Source: Crossaster papposus
Taxonomy: Eukaryota; Echinodermata; Asteroidea; Velatida; Solasteridae
Length of the DNA stretch: 64,000 nucleotides
Reading direction: 5' to 3'
NCBI GenBank assembly: GCA_037893245.1
Contig: JBAIAA010000107.1
Location: forward strand, 186,001-250,000
Shown here: positions 21,401 through 31,400 of the stretch, in pieces
Layout of the letters: each line of letters begins with the position of its first letter
How positions within the stretch are numbered: the first letter of the stretch is position 1
Translations under genes and position numbers: made by a program
The notes under the pieces: model-generated
Seen by the model: only the letters and a program-made list of their open reading frames with translations
The model's database searches: none
Told to the model about the DNA's origin: nothing

Positions 21401-21741
21401 GCAAAACTGACAAATAGTATACTATGCCTTGAATGATTTTGGTCTACAAAGCCCGTAATGCGTGTATAGTGCCCGTAATGCGTGTATAGTACCCGAATGC
21501 AGAACTGACAAATGGTATACTATGCCTTGAATGCTTTTGGTCTAGAGAGCGCGTAATGCGTGTATAGTACCCGAATGCAGAACTGACAAATGGTATACTA
21601 TGCCTTAAATGCTTTTGGTCTAGAGAGCGCGTAATGCGTGTATAGTACTCGAATGCAGAACTGACAAATGGTTACTATGCCTTGAATGTTTTTGGTCTAG
21701 ATAGCGCGTAATGCGTGCATAGTACCCGAGTGCAGAACTGG
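21401..21741. repeat. Minisatellite, four units of about 80-90 bp
   Basis: Units begin near AACTGACAAATGGTATACTA, continue CTTGAATGCTTTTGGTCTAG and end GCGTAATGCGTGTATAGTAC. The first unit carries an internal extra copy of the CCCGTAATGCGTGTATAGT part. Confidence 0.9.
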
Positions 21742-22249
21742 TCCCATCGTCATAAATCACTTCATGGTTAGGTTGTTGTCTTTGTCCATGAGGTTTATTA
21801 GGCAGTCTACATGTTCAACAAGTGATCCTCGTATTGCTTGTGGCATTATTTAGTCCTGCAATCGATACATATTATATGTTTTGTGTTCTTAAAAAAAGTA
21901 AAATTATACAGTTTATTGTTTTTAAGACGACCCCAAATGACCTCTAGATAACTCTTGACCTCCAATTTAGAAAGAGTGCAATGAACCCCCATCCAAGTTG
22001 CATGAAAATCCATAAAATTCATCACAGAAAAATTTGAAGCATATTTGAACAATGGCCTCTAATTACCCCGACATGATTTTTGACATCCGTAAACCGATGA
22101 AGAATTGTATCCTTCACCCAAGGGTCACTGCATCCAAGTTTCATCAAAATCCATGAAAGCATGTTGATCTGATCATACGGTCTTACAGAGTTTAGCACTT
22201 TGTTTAGGCGACACACAATTGGACAAGAGAAGGCGTTGTCTTAATCGAG
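21742..22249. other. Intron, no gene seen
   Basis: AT-rich, with two mildly similar blocks (about 21935-22030 and 22075-22170, sharing CATCCAAGTT and AAAATCCAT words) that look like diverged repeat units. No coding support. Confidence 0.4.
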
Positions 22250-22483
22250 CAGGGGCCAAATTCATGGAGCTGCTTAGCACACAAATTTGCTAAGTGTAAA
22301 GGAAGTTTGCTCAGTAAAAAAAGGTTACCAGCCAAAATTCCATGTGCTTTTCATGCTAAGCCAAAACAAATCCAACTGAATATCAGTCACAAACAACATA
22401 CATCCCTTGAAATCTTGGTCGGTAACACTGTTTTTGCTAAAGAAAAATGCTCATGCTAAGCAGCTCCATGAAACAGGTCCCTG
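22250..22483. mobile_element. hAT-like MITE next to an exon
   Basis: Imperfect terminal inverted repeats of about 30 bp: CAGGGGCCAAATTCATGGAG at the left and the complement of CAGGGACCTGTTTCATGGAG at the right, both continuing CTGCTTAGCA. CAG-starting termini and this motif recall hAT elements, but no 8-bp target duplication is visible. The right end lies 8 bases from the donor side of the exon at 22491-22670. Confidence 0.6.
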
Positions 22484-22490
22484 GTCCCAC

Positions 22491-22670
22491 CTGTTTATTG
22501 TTGAGCTGCTCTCTCTCAGCTCTCTGATCCAATATTTTCTTGGACATTTCGGCTTGGTTCTTCTGCTGTAGTCACTCCTTGTGCTGCTGTCGTTTCTCCG
22601 CGATGCGATCGGCCAGGGCCGTCTTCTGCCGGCCCTTCTCCAAATCCATGTTCTGAAATAGCTTCTCCAT
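22491..22670 (-). pseudogene. Coiled-coil exon, 60 codons with one in-frame TGA
   Basis: A TTTGTTTGCAG acceptor and a CAG/GTGGGA donor bound exactly 60 codons. The reading opens MEKLFQNMDLEKGRQKTALA, continues DRIAEKRQQHKE, meets TGA, then resumes LQQKNQAEMSKKILDQRAER and EQLNNKQ in the same frame. The TGA probably replaces a TGG or CGA. Since splice sites and the frame on both sides are preserved, this is a single-base lesion, real or an assembly error. It belongs to the same coiled-coil series. Confidence 0.6.
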
Positions 22671-22966
22671 CTGCAAACAAAATAATGTTTTTTTGCCTCA
22701 TTGATGCTGTGGATCACTTCCTGGGGTACCTAGAAGGGATCCTAACTGTATGCCCAATGTCCGCTAGAAGTGTGTTAAATGTAGGAGGAAACTAGGTTAA
22801 GAAATAGATGTGTTTGATTTTCAAAAAATGTACCTCTTCTACCTCGAGGCCACAAAACATTATCAATCACCTCTCATACTCGCACTGCATAAGCACAAAC
22901 AATTAGCCACCATGGCCAGTCAGTCAATGAACCAAACTTGGACAAGACACAATTAAGATGCTCATA

Positions 22967-23375
22967 TGTGACCTGCTCTGTGAAAATGAGTCAGATGTCG
23001 TACAGCGCACTTACGAGATTTGGGTGGTTGAACGCGGAGAGGGGGGTTTTCGTAAGAAAATTTGATATTCCTATTTTATGATTTTCACCTTGGTCAGGAT
23101 CTATATTTTCAATTTCTTCATTAAAACGTGCTGAATTAACACAGGGTTTCTATTGCATACATCTCCTAAAGGGAAATAATTTGTTTAATGCATGATTTGT
23201 CATGAATGGGTTTTTTATATTTCACACAATCGTCAAAATAAAAATCGGTATATCACAAGAACGCAACATATGCTACAGACCTCCCACAAAAAGACAGTGC
23301 ACTCTTTCTAATGGTATACATAACTCTGTTTGTCAAATTGTCGACATTTGACTCATTTTCACAGAGCAGGTCACA
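22967..23375. mobile_element. TGTGACC-family MITE
   Basis: Perfect terminal inverted repeats of about 26 bp beginning TGTGACCTGCTCTGTGAAAA. It is flanked by TA on both sides (22965-22966 and 23376-23377), a 2-bp target duplication. The interior has no coding frame. The first 12 bases, TGTGACCTGYTC, match the ends of the 5.8-kb element at 52623-58450. Confidence 0.8.
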
Positions 23376-23502
23376 TATATGCCAACCTGGCCAAATAAAA
23401 CCTTAAGGGTGAACATAATATTCTCCCAAACAGGATTTTTTATTAGGTTTTTCATAAAATTCCAGTTTAAATTTGAATCAAAGTGTCTGGAGAACCCCCT
23501 CA

Positions 23503-23746
23503 CATTCTTCTCGTGCTCGTCTACCAACTCCTTGGAAGCCTCCTCTGTCAGTGTCTTGCGCTTCACCTGCATCTCCTTCTCAAACTCCAGTCCCTGGCGC
23601 GACAGGAGCGCCCTCTTCTGGTCCTCCAGCTGCTCTTCCACCGCAGCTGTCGTCGTGGCCAGCTCCTCATCCAGACTTTCTTCCGCTCGGTTCAGCTTGG
23701 CCTGCTGGGACAGATGCAGCTGGGCCTGGCAGGATTCTTGCTATTC
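23503..23746 (-). pseudogene. Coiled-coil exon with TAG as second codon
   Basis: After a CCCTACAG acceptor the reading is E, stop (TAG), then QESCQAQLHLSQQAKLNRAE, ESLDEELATTTAAVEEQLED, QKRALLSRQGLEFEKEMQVK, RKTLTEEASKELVDEHEKN to a GTGAGG donor. One TAG stands where a Gln codon fits the Q-rich context. If the true acceptor were slightly further downstream the stop would be avoided, but none is obvious. A poly(G) tract of about 17 bases (23757-23773) immediately precedes the acceptor on the plus map. It is one of the longest exons in the series. Confidence 0.6.
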
Positions 23747-24307
23747 CTGTAGGGATTGGGGGGGGGGGGGGGGGAGAAAAGAGGCAATCAGAAGTGAGAT
23801 GGTACATTATGTGACCTGCTTCACAAACAAAGCTATTATGTCGCAAACAAAGTAAAAATAGGTTATATACGTGGTTGAAAACCCCACAATGTCAGCATTT
23901 GATATATACATGTGTAATAGAGCTCATTAGCCCCTCCTGTTTCAGAAATATGACTCGTTTGCAAATTGATTACTATCTTCAAGTTCAAAATACACAACTG
24001 AGAAAACAGGCTTTGAAATAGCTGGCTCTGTTGTAAAACAACAGAACGATGCACACAAAATGGGCGTTTTTTTTAAACTTTATATCAAAATCAACATTTC
24101 TGTGAATGAAACCTGAAACAGTAGATATTCAAAGACTTTTACAAAATATTCACTCTCTCAACATTGAGCGGGTTATTACATGTGGAGCCACATTTTTGTT
24201 TGGGGTCGCACAAGATAAGTTGTATTTTTTGTAAAAAAATAAAACCTGTTCAGACTTCTTAACAATCGTTAATTTAAAATCAAGCTTTATTCAATTGGAA
24301 ATCTCAC

Positions 24308-24403
24308 CAGCAGTTTCTTTCTCTCCTCCAGCGCCTCGTCGGCCATGACATTGCTGTTGACTGTATCAATGGCAAAAGCACCCTCGTTCGTGCCCTTCAA
24401 CAC
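24308..24403 (-). CDS. Intact 32-codon exon of the coiled-coil gene
   Basis: A CCTTTTAG acceptor and a CTG/GTGAGA donor bound exactly 32 codons: VLKGTNEGAFAIDTVNSNVM then ADEALEERKKLL. The first half is not coiled coil and looks like a linker; the second joins the helical series. It is intact and in phase 0 at both ends, as for the exons at 12870 and 22491, so exon skipping would preserve the frame. Confidence 0.6.
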
Positions 24404-24904
24404 CTAAAAGGATCACACAAAAAAAATGGAAATATGTCAGTTTGTTGTTTTATAATAGTCAAAATTATATAACTGGGGAAGAAAAATTGATTGGACAGAG
24501 GATTTGGGTTTGCTTCAACATGGCATCTTGCATGGTAGTAAACAAAAAATAAATGTTTGTGAGTGCAATGGCAAGAATAATTGTATGAGGTGACAGAGGG
24601 AATGTTCCACGACATGAGGCAAAGCTGAGTGGAATGGTTCATTCCATCTGTCACCAAATGAAATTATTCTTTCCATCGCATGAACGTGAAACATTAGTTG
24701 TTGCTTTTTACAAGGCCTGAATACATCATTGCCATCTGATTGGTCAGAGAGCAACCAATGATGTGACCACACAATGGAAGCTCTATTCACCGTTTTTGCC
24801 GGGCGGTAACGCCTAACATTGGGACAAATTATTAAATGCACGTGATCAACGATCCACCAATCAGATGAGGGGGGTTCATATTCAGATGTTGTATAATACA
24901 CAAA

Positions 24905-25152
24905 TGTGACCCGCTCCATCGTAATCAGGAATAAGTGGCTGGGGCCGTTTTACGCAATCGGCCGTTGAAGTGAACGCATGGATGAAAATCGTGACCAAGT
25001 CGTTTTTCATCAGACCATAACTCGTTAACCTAAGAAGATACACACTTGTGATGGGTATCATTAGAAAGCTTATGAAATTCCCTTTTTCACCATGTGTATA
25101 TCTCAAAAAGTCATTTCGAGACTTATTCCTGATTTTGATGGAGTGGGTCACA
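24905..25152. mobile_element. TGTGACC-family MITE, second type
   Basis: The ends read TGTGACCCGCTCCATCGTAA and, on the other strand, TGTGACCCACTCCATCAAAA, both continuing TCAGGAATAAG. AA on both sides (24903-24904 and 25153-25154) is a 2-bp target duplication. ATCATTAGAAAGCT at 25068-25081 lies about 75 bases from the right end, the same place as in the 5.8-kb element (58354-58367). Confidence 0.75.
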
Positions 25153-25408
25153 AATAATATTTCTTTGGAGTGCGATGGCAAGAATAATTTAATGAGGTAA
25201 CAGATGCAATGTTCCATAACACGAGGCGAATGCAATATTTCATCTGTTACCACATACAATTATTATTTTCAATGCTCAAATCTGTAACATTGGTTAGATA
25301 GGCCAAAAGGGGCAATCATGCAATGAAACTGTGCATTCCCACCAATCGGACAAGAGAGATTGATTCAGACGTATTGTATAAATATGATTCTTCTGTAATT
25401 ATTTTTAA

Positions 25409-25749
25409 CCAGTTTGAGTTCGAAAATTTAAAATGGCTGGATGACTAATAAACACGTCATGAGCAAGGCTGTCAGTGACCAACTCGCAGTGAGCAAGGCC
25501 AGAATTATCAGGGTGTGTTACCCACAGATGCTGGCATGAACCTGTCTCGGTGCGAGGTTTGTGAAAAACAATCCCGCGCCTTGTCCCAGTCGATTCAGGC
25601 CGATAGTGCCAGGAAGAACACCCACGCATTTCCGGCCTTGCTCGCTGCTGAAGGAAATTTTCTGAACTTGAACTTGGCGTGTTTATGCGTCATCCGTTTT
25701 GAATTTTGGGAAAACTTTGCGTTTATATACGTCATCCGGCGCGAACTAG
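25409..25749. mobile_element. piggyBac-like MITE with TTAA target duplication
   Basis: It starts CCAGTTTGAG after TTAA (25405-25408) and ends GCGCGAACTAG before TTAA (25750-25753). The interior shares CACGCATTTCCGGCCTTGC and the CGTCATCCGGCGCGAACT right end with the copy at 56950-57194. TTAA duplication is the signature of piggyBac (and Kolobok) transposons. Confidence 0.7.
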
Positions 25750-25753
25750 TTAA

Positions 25754-27239
25754 GAAAAAAACAATTGGCATTGTTCAATATCACCTGTGCAAAACTCAAA
25801 ACTTCAGGGTCCTTTTCTCAACGTTTTACTTTTGCGACATGTTGATAAATGCGAACTTTGACCAGCCATAACTTGTCAAGAAAATTTCAACGTCAACATC
25901 TGCCCAGTTTCGTCTCATTTTACCAGAACCCCTCACATATAAACCATCCATCTCCTCAATGCTGACATTTCACCGTTTGTCTTTTTTAGATAGATACCTG
26001 ATGTAGATATATTTTGTCAACCAATGTTTAAAAACAATCCCAGGAAATATTGTTGGACTCGCAAAATACATACATAATGAAACCGTTATTAAACCAATAT
26101 TAAGGGTCCTAGAAATGTGGTTTGTATTAGTTTAAATGAAAGATCATAACTAATTGAGTGATTTTCAGTTCATAAAAGTTTTATTTTGGGGTAATTAATA
26201 TGAACAAAAAAAAATGAAGTGCTTTGGGGGACCAGCCCCGCCCCTAGAATGGTAGCTTATTAACATGTAAAATTGGCATAATTGTGACGTATGCATCATG
26301 TGCCACGCGTATCGATGCAAAATCATTCAGTTGATGGTCGACTCAAGTTATTGTCAAAAGAATTGTCAAGTGGAATATCTTCTTCAGATGTAGGACCTGA
26401 TGATACTGCGGATATTTTGTCCGATTCTGTGGAATATGCGCTCCCCGGCCCCGAACTGTCGTTTTCACTCGCCATGTCTGAACAAAATCTGCTGCGTGCG
26501 TATGCTTGTGCATGGCATCTCGCATGTGCATGTACATGTACATTGTACATGTATTTACGTACGCGAATCGCATGCTGCACGCACGCCGTGTCCAGACGTA
26601 TTGTCAGGTAGCAGACTATAATTTTGTTTCTTTTTGGGGGTTGCCAAATGTTCGTCACGAACAGCGCCACCATTTGTCAGTGTCTGAACATGTTAATGAG
26701 GGGGCCAATTACATTTACGGTGATTAACCCCAATTAATGTCATTTTATACCATTTTATCACCCCTGGGTAGGCACTCACCGCGTTAGGGGGACAGGCTCT
26801 TTTGTTTGGAAAAGACAGACCGAGTAGTGAGGACATTTTCGAGTCCCCATAGCGCGTTGGGTGTTCAGTTAAGGTAGAACAAGGTAAAATCGGGTTAGGG
26901 TATAATGAAAGAAATTGAAGAAGAGGACAAATTAGGGTGATCCTGAACATTTTTGAATTTTAGAGTGTTCTGAGTTTGAGATTAGAGAGATTTCAGTTTA
27001 CACACAAACCCTATGGGTTGTCCCCATAACGATATGTACCAAAAGAATAGTTGGTCTTGTTACTTACACACCAAGGCACATTTTAAATTATTAAACAGCT
27101 ATTCTTCACGAAAGGTCTGCGTAGAACCTTTAAATACATATGTATAGACTTAAGAAACTGTCGTATGATCATATACAATTAAAGGTTTCTCTTGATGAAA
27201 AAGCGCTCTAAAGTCTCTGCTAGTTTTGGCACAAACCGT
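25754..27239. other. No supported gene; one Ser-rich minus-strand frame
   Basis: A minus-strand start at about 26475 opens MASENDSSGPGSAYSTESDK and runs some 50 codons to a stop at 26323. This acidic, Ser-rich N-terminus style is common at the start of transposase genes, but nothing follows it. The rest of the region is AT-rich with TGTACATG tracts at 26520-26550. Confidence 0.3.
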
Positions 27240-27471
27240 ATTTCCTCCATCTAATCTGTTTCTTGGTGATGTGGTCCAGCTGCTTAGCCACCGCTTCCTC
27301 GGTCATTAGTCCTCCTTGAGTCGTTTCCTGGCAGCCAGCTTGGCTAGGAGGTGCGCTCTCTGCTCCTGCCGGGCTGTGTCCATCTTGCCTTGGAGCTCCC
27401 CAACATCGTCCAGATATTTCTCTAGGATGGCGCTTGCCTCTGTCGAGCTTGTCTTCCCCGCTCAGAATCTC
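27240..27471 (-). pseudogene. Coiled-coil exon with two frame changes
   Basis: After a TTTATTAG acceptor the reading EILSGEDKLDRG is in one frame, SAILEKYLDDVGELQGKMDT with ARQEQRAHLLAKLAARKRLK in a second, and MTEEAVAKQLDHITKKQ in a third. All three parts clearly belong to one helical segment, so at least two indels break it. Each frame meets stops outside its own part. The end of the exon is uncertain because no good GT donor follows KKQ. This is the most upstream coiled-coil exon seen; it shows most clearly that the locus is damaged or mis-assembled. Confidence 0.6.
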
Positions 27472-27707
27472 CTAATAAAGAAACGGGAAAAAGGAACCAT
27501 TTGTGAGACGTTCTGGTAATGATCAGGCCAAATCAACATAAAACATGATGGATACAAATAAAAAATGCGAACTGAAACGAATCGTAACTCTCCAACCTCC
27601 GGTTCTTCACAGAACCACACAACTCACTTAAGAGAATTACCATATGGTGTTACCTCAAACTATTTATCTTACAATATTTATGGAAAAACCAATCTAAACT
27701 GACCCCG

Positions 27708-27728
27708 CCCCCCCCCCCCCCCCCCCCC
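27708..27728. repeat. Poly(C) tract
   Basis: Around 20 consecutive C, followed by A-rich sequence. Such a run is unstable in sequencing and assembly. Confidence 0.9.
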
Positions 27729-27989
27729 ACAAAAAAACCCAAAAAAAAACCCCACACACGCAAGTTTCCAAAGACCTTCGATCGTGGACAGGGCATTGTC
27801 CGACCGTTATCCCTCTTTTGTTTATACTCCATATATCTCCATAGGATTTGAGCACCCAGTCGTGAACCACATAATGATCGAGGATACCCAATTGTATTTT
27901 CTTGTATTCCTGCACTATAACCAACCCCATCTACGGTTAAAATGGGGGCTGGGTAGGGGTACAAGATGAATTTTTTTTGGTAAAGTAAG

Positions 27990-28135
27990 GGTGTGGCTGG
28001 TGTGAGGGTGCAGCTGGGGTGAGGGTGCGGCTGGGGTGAGGGTGCGGCTGGGGTGCGGCTGGGGTGAGGGTGAGGGTGCGGCTGGGGTGCGGCTGGGGTG
28101 AGGGGGCGGCTGGGGTGAGGGGGCGGCTGGGTTAC
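27990..28135. repeat. GGCTGGGGTGAGGGTGC minisatellite
   Basis: About ten units of 10-17 bp on the theme GGCTGGGGTGAGGGTGC, strongly G-biased on the plus strand. Its GGGG/GGG spacing could form a G-quadruplex; that is inference. Confidence 0.9.
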
Positions 28136-28253
28136 ATAAAGTGTCGAATGGCCGACTGAAAATTTTCCCTGAAAATTGTATTGCCAGCGGGTGAAAGATG
28201 CACCCTATCTTGCCTATACAAGTGAAAATGGGTTCGAATGATTTGGGGGTGAT

Positions 28254-28655
28254 TTAAACTGATTGCCCCAATCTGCCGCAGCGGGACCTTGCCCAGCGGT
28301 TAACTGCTCGCCGTTGCCTGTCCATACTGTCCTGGGGATTGGCCCCGTAATAGAACGCCCTGGGGAGTATTTCGGACCAGATCAAAAGTGTATCTGGATA
28401 TGCATTTCTACAAAACTGCATGAAAATCACAACGCGTTGTCGCATCGAGAAAAACTCAATATTGCCCAGGTCATTTGAACCCAAATGTACAATGATAACG
28501 GAAGGAAGGGGCCCTTGCATACTGTGTAGTAATTCAGGAAGATCGTTTAGCCCGGCACCCGTTTTGCCTTGCCACAACACAGTGATATTGGGATCCAAAG
28601 GCTGCGCTACCCAGCGAATGAGGGAATCCCCAACGATCCACACGGGACCTGTCAA
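28254..28655 (-). pseudogene. SGNH-hydrolase-like fragment, probably from a Ngaro or Crypton element
   Basis: The 133-codon reading begins near PVWIVGDSLIRWVAQPLDPN, where WIVGDS is the nucleophile block of an SGNH hydrolase. IVHLGSNDLGN corresponds to block III (Gly and Asn) and LLIWSEILPRAFYYG to the strand before the missing C-terminal Asp-His block. Domains of this WIVGDS/GxxGxxLxDL type are known as passenger domains in tyrosine-recombinase retroelements (Ngaro) and Crypton transposons, where their role is unclear. The domain is truncated after CGRLGQSV, so it lacks the catalytic His and cannot be functional as written. A preceding TTTGACAG could be an acceptor. It differs from the CR1 esterase at 4491. 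Confidence 0.6.
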
Positions 28656-28663
28656 ATTAGTAC

Positions 28664-28730
28664 TCTATTTGCACTGCTGCTTTGTTCGGGCCCCAGAATC
28701 TATACTAGAGTTTTAGATATGGGGAGATTC
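28664..28730. repeat. 67-bp direct repeat, copy 1
   Basis: Identical to 29990-30056; starts TCTATTTGCACTGCTGCTTT and ends GATATGGGGAGATTC. It lies right behind the SGNH fragment. Split direct repeats mark the ends of Ngaro elements, which would fit this context. Confidence 0.85.
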
Positions 28731-28781
28731 GAGAGAAGAAACCGGAGCCCGAACAAACCAACGTGGAGAGGAAAGGCGGTA

Positions 28782-29780
28782 CACTGTTGACAATTGTGAA
28801 ACTTCACAGTTGTTTTTCTGTTGAAAATGTCAATATATAACAGTAGATATTACTGTTTGAGATTTCTTTGCATATAAACAAAACTAGTACTGTCTATGTA
28901 CATTTTTCTGAATTTCTCAGTTTGGTTACAGAAAGTTCGCTGTTAAATTAAAGTTTTGTACTGGAACAAGAAACATCATCTTTAGAACAAGCATTTTCTT
29001 CCGTTATGTTAAGACACATCAACATTACTGTTTTATAACAACACATTTTGCTGTAAATATACAGCAACGACAACGAAGTATTTATTTACAGAGAATCTAC
29101 TGTTCTCCTACACGAATCTCATTACGCAGCAACTGACCAATCAGAAGTGAGGAAATTAGTGTTCACAAAAGTCATGTTAAACTGTGTTGTTATACCACAA
29201 AACACACTTTTTTGACCACTTTGTGTAATTATTAAAGCAATTCACTGATACAATTTTGATTTTTATCAAATAAAGCTGAAGAATTGCATCCCATCTCCCT
29301 CCGCATTGAAATATTGAAATTATTCATTTGAAAGCGTGACTTCATCATTGCGGGAAAAGCTGAATATAAAAGTAACTCACGACCGTGGTTAAAGTGTTTA
29401 GTACTTTTGTACTATATATCTGTATACGTAATACATGTAGTATTGTGTAATAACTAGTTACTTATAATAGGTCTGGTTCCCATTCCCACTTCATTCATCG
29501 ATGTAAATTGCCGCAATACGCGTAACAGAAAATTGTGCTTCAACAGGAGCGTTTGTTTTTGGATAAAACTTGCTGTTATATTAACAAAACAACAACGGGT
29601 TAAACACTGTTGCAAACAGGGGAATCACTGTAGGTGTACAGTACCCACTACAGTAGAATCTCTGTTAATAAACAGAGATAAAAACAACAGCAGAATGTAC
29701 TGTTAAAAAACAGTAACTTCTGTAATGCCAATTGACAATAGAATGTACTGTTAATTAACAGATTTGATTTTTTTACAGTG
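28782..29780. mobile_element. Inverted-repeat element with ACTGTT/AACAGT words and shared core
   Basis: It begins CACTGTTGAC after TA (28780-28781) and ends TTTTTTTACAGTG before TA (29781-29782). The terminal regions are full of ACTGTT or AACAGT words in both orientations. The core (about 29120-29385, CAGCAACTGACCAATCAGAA and onward) is shared with 33303-34762 and with 46935-47913. No coding frame is supported. Confidence 0.65.
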
Positions 29781-29989
29781 TAGGGTGGTGAAAGAGGGGG
29801 AGAACAAAAAAAAGTGTAAGTAACAGCTGCTGTCCACTCGAGCCTAGGCCCAGATTTATAGAAGTACACATAATGTTTTACTTGTACCTACCGTACCGGC
29901 ATCACCTCACCGTTCATCCTTGCCTCAACCAGACTTAACACTGACAGTATCTTATCTTGCGCCCTCACGCGCCGCAGTGCAAATAGGGG

Positions 29990-30056
29990 TCTATTTGCAC
30001 TGCTGCTTTGTTCGGGCCCCAGAATCTATACTAGAGTTTTAGATATGGGGAGATTC
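29990..30056. repeat. 67-bp direct repeat, copy 2
   Basis: Identical to 28664-28730. Just before it, GCAGTGCAAATA (29975-29986) forms a hairpin with TATTTGCACTGC at the start of the repeat. Confidence 0.85.
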
Positions 30057-30929
30057 TTCGCTCCGAACCGGGACCACGAAGCCTCACCCATTCCCACAGT
30101 ATCTCGCCCCAAATACCACCCATACCTCACCCATACCTCACCCGTACCTCACCCGTACCGCGTCGCCCGTACCGCATCGTAACGCGTCACACGCACGACG
30201 CCGCCTACATGACGCCGTCCGCACAACACCACTCGCACGACGCCACCCGCACGACGCCACACGCACAACGCGACGCCGCCATCCAACCGGTAAAGCCGGG
30301 AACTATACGCCTATCTGATGGCGTTTGCCGTAAATGCTATAGCGTATTATTCGACAGACGCGGTGGAAATGCGTGCAATGAAAACCAACTTGTATTTGAA
30401 AGTCGCCCCTTGTAGACGGGGGCGCGCGTAGCCATTCAGAATATCGATGCTAACCAGATCGGCGGAGGCAGGTTCTGAAGGACCAGCACCAGAGTTAGAA
30501 TATCCGACATTTGCGAGTAGCGCGTTGCAGTTTGACACTGTAGGTGGGCAGAGGGCGGATAGCCCTACATACCGAGGCATCAAAAGCCGAGAGTTATTAG
30601 GGCGCGGAATACTACCTAATGAGCGACAGTTCGAACCATCCGGCGCAATTGCGACCTTCAAGATATCTTAAACGTACATGTACATTTTCCATGCTCCGCG
30701 GTGCCAAGGAGCGTCAATGACGGGTATATTATTATGGGGTCTCGTGTCGTCACTCCTCGCTTAGAACTCCGCCCTCGCTTTCGGGAACATCTCGATAGAC
30801 TTGCAGACGCCAAACGAGCACGGAAAGAAAAATAGCGCGGAACTGGGAAATGCATCCTGAATGAACCTACAAGACCGCCCCCTACCTTTAACGCTGTTCA
30901 TTTAGTTAATACTGTGATCTTAATCAGAT
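30057..30929. other. No gene; CACCC/CGACGCC short repeats, then unique GC-rich DNA
   Basis: From 30085 to 30260 the sequence is a run of CTCACCCGTACC-like and then CGCACGACGCC-like short repeats. From 30300 to 30700 overlapping frames exist on both strands, without a recognisable motif. Confidence 0.4.
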
Positions 30930-31059
30930 ACATTCAAATTTAACACGCAGGGCCTATCCACTGCGGAACTTCTATTTGCCTCAAATGCGGAGGCCAGTCC
31001 TCTGATCTTAACGCTAACCCTACCTAATGCTGCTTTGACTAGCAGTAAAAAGTAGTATG

Positions 31060-31400
31060 CAGAACTCTCACCTACCTGTGTACAATGCCTATAGTAATTT
31101 TTAGTATTTGGTACATGTGCACCCCTAATTGCACTCGTAGTACTAAGCATTGGGTCCCTCTGCTTGCTGAGTGTTCATGGCCCATGTATACTGCGTGGAG
31201 TGTTCTAACCTCTACAGCAAAGATTGTCACTTGGGACACGGCAATGGGTCAAGGCTGGACTACTGCATTTTTTGCCAGGTAAGAATTACTGACCTGTATT
31301 ACCACTATTGGTATTTTGTGGTTGGCAGTATCTGTAATTTGACAGTACACACCCAATCATCAGTCACGGAGAGACTGTAGAGAAAGGAACAGAGCTACAA
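31060..31400 (+). other. Insertion in the array with a Cys/His-rich short frame
   Basis: Between two array units lies unique sequence. A plus-strand frame at 31171-31280 encodes YCVECSNLYSKDCHLGHGNG and ends YCIFCQ before a GTAAGA donor; a CTTGCTGAG could be its acceptor. The C-x2-C, C-H, C-x2-C spacing would suit a zinc site. With no neighbours to support it I treat this as a possible exon only. Confidence 0.25.

Noticed and set aside
21109-23746. Reassignment of TAG to glutamine, because two exon stops stand where Gln fits
   Set aside because: TGA, TAA and frame changes also occur, all recognisable genes end normally, and such a code is unknown in animals; damage or assembly error is simpler.
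30347-30671. Opposing frames of 74-104 codons
   Set aside because: Both strands are open, neither product shows a motif, and no splice or element context supports either.
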